Source of the DNA: Sequoia sempervirens | Taxonomy: Eukaryota > Streptophyta > Pinopsida > Cupressales > Cupressaceae | NCBI GenBank assembly: GCA_007258455.2 | Contig: VDFB02275516.1 | Location: forward strand, 248,001-312,000 | Length of the DNA stretch: 64,000 bases | Reading direction: 5' to 3' | Part shown: one piece after another, positions 58,021 to 64,000 of the stretch | Layout: every line of letters starts with the position of its first letter | Position numbering within the stretch: the stretch's first letter is position 1 | Notes under the pieces: generated by a model | Databases searched by the model: none | What the model saw: only the letters and a program-made list of their open reading frames with translations | What the model was told of the DNA's origin: nothing | Translations under genes and position numbers: made by a program

Positions 58021-59159
58021 TCAGCTGACTGATAAGGAAGACATGGTTTGTCAATTGAAGAAAGCTCTATATGGACTCAAGCAAGCCTCCAAAGACTGGT
58101 ATGCTAGACTAGATAAATACTTACTAAACCTTGGATTCAATAAAGGTATTGTTGACAACTTGTATTTTAAGTTGGATCATGATAAAGAGTTGATTACTGA
58201 AGTCTTTCTTGATGACATTTATTTTGGAGGTGATGATGATCTATGTAGGAAGTTTGCTGATGAAATGTAAAGTGAATTTGAAATGAGTATGATTGGAGAG
58301 ATGAATTTCTTTCTGGGATTGCAAGTCACATAGTTAGACAATGGGATTTTCATATCTCAATCCAAATATGTGAGAGAGTTGTTGAAGAAGTTTGGCATCG
58401 AAGATTCAAAGCTTGTTGGTACACCCATGCTAACTGGATGCAAGTTAACACAGAATGATGATTCTCATAAGGAAAATCAAACAAGATATAGGTCAATGAT
58501 TGGTGTATTGATCTACTTAACTTAGACCAGAACATACATAATGAATGTTGTGTGTATGGTTGCTAGATATCAAGCTAATCCAAAAGAATCTCATGTGACT
58601 GCTGCAAAGAGAATTTTTTGATACCTAAAAGGAATAGTTGATTTTGGGCTTTGGAATCCTAAAAATGATGATCTTACCTTGAGTTCCTATACTGATTCAG
58701 ATTGGACATGAGATGTAGACAACATGAAAATCACTAGTGGTGGTTCCTTCTTCCTAGGAAAGAAGTTGGTGTCTTGGTTGAGTAAAAAAGTAGAATTCCA
58801 TATCCATATCTACTACTGAGGTAGAGTATATTTCTACTGCAAATAGTTGTACTCAAGTGTTGTGGATGAAACAAATGTTGAAATATATCAGAGTAGTATA
58901 TGATGAGCCTATTTTCATATATTGTGACAACTCAATTGCAATAAACATATCTAAGAATCTGGTGCTACACTCTAAGACCAAGAATATATCAATCAAGTTT
59001 CTCTTCTTGAGGGAGAAAGTGAGTGAGAAAGAAGTCAGACTTGAGAATGTGCCTACCAAAGAACAAATTGTAGATATTTTCACCAAATTGTTTCCAAAGG
59101 ATACTTTTGAGTATCTCAGAGGGATGCTAGGGGTGATTACCCCTCTTGATAAGAACTAG
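58021..59159 (+). pseudogene. E6 copia RT C-terminal half and RNase H
   Basis: 58043-58270 carries CQLKKALYGLKQASKDWYAR and FLDDIYFGGD; the catalytic motif FLDD at 58205-58216 replaces the usual YVDD. Then come FEMSMIGEMNFFLGLQV, ISQSKYVRELLKKFGI and TPMLTGCKLTQND, with stops. The RNase H follows (SSYTDSDWT; SGGSFFLGKKLVSWLSKK), and 58857-59159 gives the end (FIYCDNSIAINISKN; KEQIVDIFTKLFPKDTFEYL). At least six stops; not functional. Confidence 0.9.
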
Positions 59160-59439
59160 AGATGAATTTACTTGCATCAATCCATGTGCTTCATAGCTAT
59201 ATTCTAATCTAGATTGATGTTTCTATGGCTACTACTCAGAGGGAGTAATCAAATGTGTAGATATGTGGTTCAAAGCTTGTATGTGGAAATATAATGCTTA
59301 TCATTTCCATTTATGTCAAAGGGAGAGAAGAGAAATGTGAAAAATAGCATGAGGAGAAGAGTCAGAATCTAAGAGGGAATAAGTGTTGATTGAGAGTTGT
59401 GTTGATGGTGTTTTTCACATCATGTGTTTCCATCAATTC

Positions 59440-59453
59440 CAAATGGGGAGATT
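59440..59453 (+). other. E6 polypurine tract
   Basis: ccaaatggggagat just before the 3' LTR. Confidence 0.75.
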
Positions 59454-59454
59454 A

Positions 59455-60679
59455 TTGGATTTTGTAGTTGTGTTGCTAATATATGGTTGTCATTAATGTA
59501 AACACTATTACCATTGATGTATTGTAGGCTATATATGTCAAGGATACTACGAAAATTGTTAAAGAAAGAGTTTCAGGTTGATAGTGGAATAGTGAAGGTC
59601 ATGAAGGTTTCTTTCTTAGTACATTGATGATCAGTATTTGTGGACTAAAGGGTTTATTGTTGAGTGTATCTAGTTTATCCATCAAAAGTTTCAGAGGTCC
59701 GTGTGAAGATTTAATCATGTTATGAAAAGTTGTGTTTTGACAATTTTTTTGCAGCTTTAGTTAGTTTTCCTGATTGAAATTGATGTGAATCTAGTAATTT
59801 CAGTTGTTGTAGATGCTTCTCTGATGATTTGTGATGCTTGTGGATGTTTCTAGACCATTCTCTATCTTTGTTGCTCATCCGTGTTGATCGGTCTACTCGT
59901 GGTCAGTGATTTTTCTCTTGTGTATTTGGGTTTTTATGTTCTTGGCTAACATGGTGGTTGTAACATATTGTGGATCCTTGGAGATTAAAATTTGAATGTT
60001 TGGCATGCTTGAGGATATTGTTTTAAGTCTTCATTATGTTGTGGCCAATGGTGTTTGATTCACATTGAGAATTTACTTATAAATTTTGGCCGACACAGTT
60101 GTTGATGTAATTCCATGTTGTGGATATATAAGAGTGGTTGTTTCTATGAAGTTATGTAGCAAATAAGTTCCAGAGAAATAGAAAGTGTACCAATAGTGAC
60201 CTAAGCATTCAATTGTAGAGCAGAGTGTGAAGAAGTTTGAGCAAAGTGTGAAGGAGTGTTTTTGTGCTTAATTGGAACTGTAATCAGGATTTTGTAGAAG
60301 CTATTTTCTCAATTCATACCCTACAGATCTAGTCTTAAATTTTTGTAAGACAATGTGTCCTCTCTGGGCAGCGAGCCCTCTTGTATTTGAGTAGTGAGAT
60401 CTAGGCAGTGTGCTTGAATTCATGTACATTCCCATTATTTTTCATTATACTTTTAACATGTTATAATATTGTGGATTGACATCCACTGTGATTTTTCCCT
60501 TAACAGGGATTCCATGAAAAAATATTGGTGTTCTTTGTGTTTCTGATGTGTTGATTATTTGTAGTTTATTTCTCATTCATCAGATCTGAGATTAAGTTAA
60601 GTTGAATTTAAAATTTTTAAATATTTTGTGACAACTAATTCACCCCCCCTCTCAATTGTTTGTCCTTGTTTTTCCAACA
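59455..60679 (+). repeat. E6 3' LTR
   Basis: 1225 bp. It begins TATTGG (expected TGTTGG, so a G-to-A change at the terminus) and ends TTCCAACA. It contains caccccccctctcaattg near the end. Confidence 0.88.
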
Positions 60680-60778
60680 GTTTTCCCTAGCATGAGGATC
60701 AGAACCAGAGATTCTGAGTTCATGATTCCAGTTTGTCATCAAAATGCTTTGGACCATTTTCCCTGGAAAGTCACCATT

Positions 60779-63574
60779 TGTTGTGCATTTTTTGCACACA
60801 TGCCCCGCCGAAGGAAGGAACCCCCTTTTTTTGCTCCTGATGGCTTGTTCCTACTCCCAATGGGTCATTTTTTCTCCCACCTAGCTTTGCATGCCCCCAT
60901 CCTAGAGCCCAAGTGGGTCATGTTCCTTCAAACGATCAAATTCCCCCTGACCAAATTCACCCACCTAAATTTTGATAAGTCCTTTGTCTTTTTAGAACAT
61001 GGCTTGCAGGTTTCCCTTGGTCCTTTTCCTAGCATCTGTCGAGTCCCATGAACACGCAATTGTGGGTAGCCTCATGCAGGTTGTCACTTGTGTTTCACCG
61101 CTAAGTAGTGACTAACACCCAAATTCCCTCACATTGCAAGCTCTACACCCATCATTCCCCTTTCACTCTCGTTGACTGATGAAGCCTTCATGACCGTCCC
61201 AAGTTCTGCATTTCGTAGAAGTTATCAATAATCTAGGACTTGAGGTCCAAGATGGTAAAACCACCAAGTTAAGCATCTATTGAAGTGCCCCTACAAAAGG
61301 CTATCCATTGTCCACCTGTCGTCCACCATTTTCAACCTACCCACTATCCGTCATTTGTAGCTTGTCTATTCTCATTCGTCCTCCCACCATTTGTCATCCA
61401 TCCACCATCTACCACTTGCAGGTTTGCCCCTGCGGAAGGCTATCCACCATCTACCCACCGTTCGCTAGTTGTCTGTCATCTATCGTCTGTCGCTTGCAGG
61501 TCTACCCTTGCGAAAGGCTGTCTTCCATTCACCATGCACCCACTATCCTCCATCAACTATCTAGTTGTCATCTTTCGCTTGTGGATTTGGCATCTGCCCA
61601 CTATCTATCATCCACTAGTTGTCTACCATCCTTCATCCGTCCATCATCTACCATTTGTTGTTCGTCTACAGTCCACCAGCTATATGTCTTCCATCGTCCA
61701 TCCATCATCTGGCAACTGTCCACAGTCTTCCATTCACCATCCATCCACCATCTTCCATTTTTTTGTCGTCCATCATACATCTAGTATCTGCTTTTTTTCC
61801 ATTGTCCACCGTCTATCGTCTATCCTCCGTCAATTGTCCACTGTCCTTCCACCCTATGGCACCCGCACCCCTAAGCCCACATTTATGTTTGTGGTCCAAA
61901 TGAGCTCCAAATATGAATATTATGGTCTTTTAATGATGCATGGATGGATCTAACACTTGCTCTAATTTACATATGAAAGCACTTACTGCATCTTTTGCAT
62001 GTAGAATTTATGGAGCCTATTGCAGGTCCTTCAAGGAGGCCTGTTGAGAAAGCAACCAAAACAGGAGGGTTGAATCAAGGTAGGGCTTGAACAAAGATAT
62101 TGGTCCATTTATTCCATTCCCTTATCCTCTTAACACCATAAAAAAAACTAGCATTAGAAGGAGGAACTTTTCAAGAGAATGGAGCTACAATGAGAAAAGT
62201 GCTTTCACATAAGATGTATTGAGAGTCATGTTTGAAATGAATACTTTAGATAAAATATGCTCGAGCAATGGATAGTTTTCCAAGGAAGGATAGACCAACA
62301 TATGAATGCATGCTAAGGAAGTCAGTGAGAAATCTGCAAAAGTGACCTCGAAGAAGAACAAGGAGCACGAGGGAGTTGTTTTATCTTTGACCAAACAATC
62401 GCTATTTGTTAGGAGCTATCCAACAGAATCTGGAGCAACATGTCTGCTCTTCAACAATACAAATCTATGAGAATATTTGAAGAGAAATTTTTGTGAGTAA
62501 ATTAGTTAGAGGGAATCTTTCCATAGTTTTCAGCCATAGCCCAAAAACAACTAAAAGACAAAACTACTATAGTGTCAAACCACTAAAAGAAAAAATAGGG
62601 AAAAGACAAAGGATGTATTTTAAATTGCCATATATTGTGGGGTAGGTAAAGCCCTAACTTGTAATAAATCTAAGCCACGCAATGTAATTAAATCCTAGCC
62701 ATTCATTTTGGATTTGGAAAACTATAAATAGGGGCTTGCTCCTCATTTGTAAATGGTTGGAGAATTGGTGCAAAGGGCATTTTGCAGCAATAGATGGAAA
62801 CATTGCATGATTTTATGAGTGTTTTCTTTGAGTTTTTTCATCTTGCTTGCATGATTCAGCTTCCATATTAGATTTAGCTTGTAGTTTCTTGGATGACTTT
62901 AATGGTGTTGGTTGTTATAGTATTTGATGCACTTCTAGCTCATTCTTTTTGTGGTTTGTTGATGATCAATCAATTTGCAAAGCTAGTCTAAGCTAACTTA
63001 TTTGCTACAACTTAGTTCAATTGTATGTTCATGAGATGAATGCACAATCTGAAAATCTACAATCCTTAAAAGATTGCACTAGTTTTGTGTACTATAGGCT
63101 CTCTTGGTCGAGCAAAACTTAGTTTATGGGAGTTTGTCTACTGTAACACCCTCCATTATTACTGTTCATTCATAGATTAGATTTAGAAAAAAACTCTTAA
63201 CCCTTCCTCTTTTGTTATTTATTTTAACTATTTCTTAGAGTAGGATCTTTGGCATCACCATAATGTTAAATTTAAGGAACATGGTGAGTTTTAGCTTGTT
63301 GTTTTGAGTGGACAGCCACTGTTCATTCACTTCTAGCACTTTGAATCTCTATTTGTAGACCCAACTTCCCATGTTTTGTAAACCATAAAGGCTTCCCTAT
63401 GATTACCAACAAATCACATCAACCAATTGAACTATTCCAAGCATTGCCATGACCTGACACCCAAGAGACCTTGTGGTAGTAATCTAGAACTTGTTCACAG
63501 ATTTCTACCTTTCAAGAGAGGTAGCATACTTGTGTGTTGCTTGTATGGAGAAGGTGAAAAAACACCCATCCATA
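60779..63574 (+). repeat. E5 3' LTR
   Basis: About 2.8 kb, partner of 49677-52724. Differences include a short insertion near 60808-60840 and a different arrangement in the CCATC-rich part (61280-61860). Ends catccata, followed by the TSD GGCAT. Confidence 0.88.
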
Positions 63575-64000
63575 GGCATCATCTAAGATCACATAGGTGC
63601 CTAACCCAGTAGCATTGAAGTTCCCAAATGGGTCAAAATCAATAAACTTATTGAGTAGAACATCCTCTTTAGGGGTCCAATCACATGTGTCTTCTTCATC
63701 TTCTAACATCTCTACACAATGTGTCTGCTATTTTGAGAAGGAGGTATGCGTTGCATCAAATCATAAGATTACATTTTTTGCTACATGTCACGGGTGCAAA
63801 GGTTCTGAAAAAATCTTCATCGTCAACTTGTCCTTTGTTTGCAATATTAGATGAGACCAATCAAGTTCCAAATATTCGCCAAGATTTTTTGTGATGTCAA
63901 TCGAAAGACACATTTTGAAAATAGGGGGAATGTTGATGATGACTACTTCTTGCATGATGGTTTGGCTTGGACATGAGAATATAGGTAAAGAAAGATCCTT
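63575..64000 (-). pseudogene. E4a gypsy retropepsin C-terminus and linker
   Basis: The minus strand reads MQEVVIINIPPIFKMCLSID and then EYLELDWSHLIL (end of a retropepsin, same family as E4b at 37.6 kb). The linker MLEDEEDTCDWTPKEDVLLN follows, ending GTYVILDD at the E5 insertion point. Protein continues on the other side of E5 at 49676 in the same frame. The catalytic part of the protease and gag are outside the window. Confidence 0.8.

Larger units (their letters stand above)
56289..60679 (+). mobile_element. E6, copia element with an internal deletion, nested in E5
   Basis: LTRs 56289-57527 and 59455-60679 are homologous throughout. It has a PBS behind the 5' LTR, gag, then RT-RNase H, and a purine-rich tract before the 3' LTR. 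Protease, integrase and the N-terminal RT are missing. No exact 5-bp TSD: the flanks read ttttg on the left and gtttt on the right. Confidence 0.88.
49677..63574 (+). mobile_element. E5, long-LTR gag-only element inserted in E4a
   Basis: Direct repeats 49677-52724 and 60779-63574 (LTRs starting TGTTGTGC) enclose a plus-strand gag-like gene and a nested copia element (E6). The 5-bp sequence GGCAT lies at 49672-49676 and 63575-63579, exactly at the limits of the repeat homology. The E4a frame is continuous across the site when E5 and one GGCAT are removed. LTR TATA boxes also read on the plus strand. Without E6, the interior is about 3.7 kb and has no pol, so this resembles gag-only non-autonomous gypsy elements. 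I found no clear PBS or polypurine tract. Confidence 0.88.

Noticed and set aside
56284..60684. TSD for E6
   Set aside because: Flanking 5-mers are ttttg and gtttt, not identical. Either decayed or boundaries off by a base; not claimed.
60755..60778. Minus-strand PBS-like TGGTGACTTTCCAGGG beside the E5 3' LTR
   Set aside because: It would imply that E5 is minus-oriented, but the TATA boxes in both LTRs and the gag-like frame are on the plus strand. Treated as chance similarity, though it is worth remembering that no convincing plus-strand PBS was found.
1..64000. tRNA, rRNA or other structured RNA genes
   Set aside because: No cloverleaf-like or rRNA-like sequence was recognised on reading; a covariance-model scan would be needed to exclude them.

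Overview
The window looks like nuclear DNA of a seed plant with a very large, repeat-dominated genome. A gymnosperm (conifer-like) source is my best guess, inferred from old, deeply nested, very long LTR elements and only one intact gene in 64 kb; nothing in the sequence names the species. There is no sign of a bacterial, phage or organelle source.

The only intact host gene is an intronless nepenthesin-type aspartic protease at 22080-23492 (minus), with a TATA box close upstream and a tandemly duplicated promoter segment. Nearly everything else is transposon.

Left block (1-20685) holds three members of one Ty3/gypsy family. E1 (plus, 1-8668) has a retropepsin, a G-patch and a 3' LTR. E3 (minus, 8690 to about 13640) has gag, protease, G-patch, RT and a 5' LTR. 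E2 (minus, 13878-20680, TSD ATGGC) has two LTRs and no coding capacity. A separate non-autonomous LTR element (4060-8077, TSD CTCTT) sits inside the LTR of E1. A 1.6 kb retroposed insert (E7, 18194-19784, 19-bp TSD) sits inside an LTR of E2. E1-E3 share about 20 copies of an imperfect palindrome (gggactcattcacca...tggtgaatgagtccc). It occurs mostly as pairs 114-116 bp apart, in U3 at a constant 107-110 bp from the TATA box, again after the TATA box, and in the untranslated leader. I regard this as the most interesting undescribed structure here.

Middle block (20686-34118): the protease gene, a degraded L1 ORF1 piece, AT-rich spacer, and a nearly complete 6.5 kb L1 LINE (27613-34099) with 18-19 bp imperfect TSDs. 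Its two ORFs overlap by ATGA and are broken only by four TAG codons, with no frameshift.

Right block (34119-64000): copia remnants, a minus-strand gypsy protease fragment (E4b), a long decayed minus-strand coding tract with coiled coils, and a second gypsy polyprotein (E4a, minus). E4a has the order protease - RNase H - RT - RNase H. It is split by a 13.9 kb gag-only element (E5, 49677-63574, TSD GGCAT), which is itself split by a copia element (E6, 56289-60679). Removing E5 and one GGCAT copy restores a continuous reading frame in E4a, so insertion order and domain order can be read directly. Nesting is at least three levels deep.
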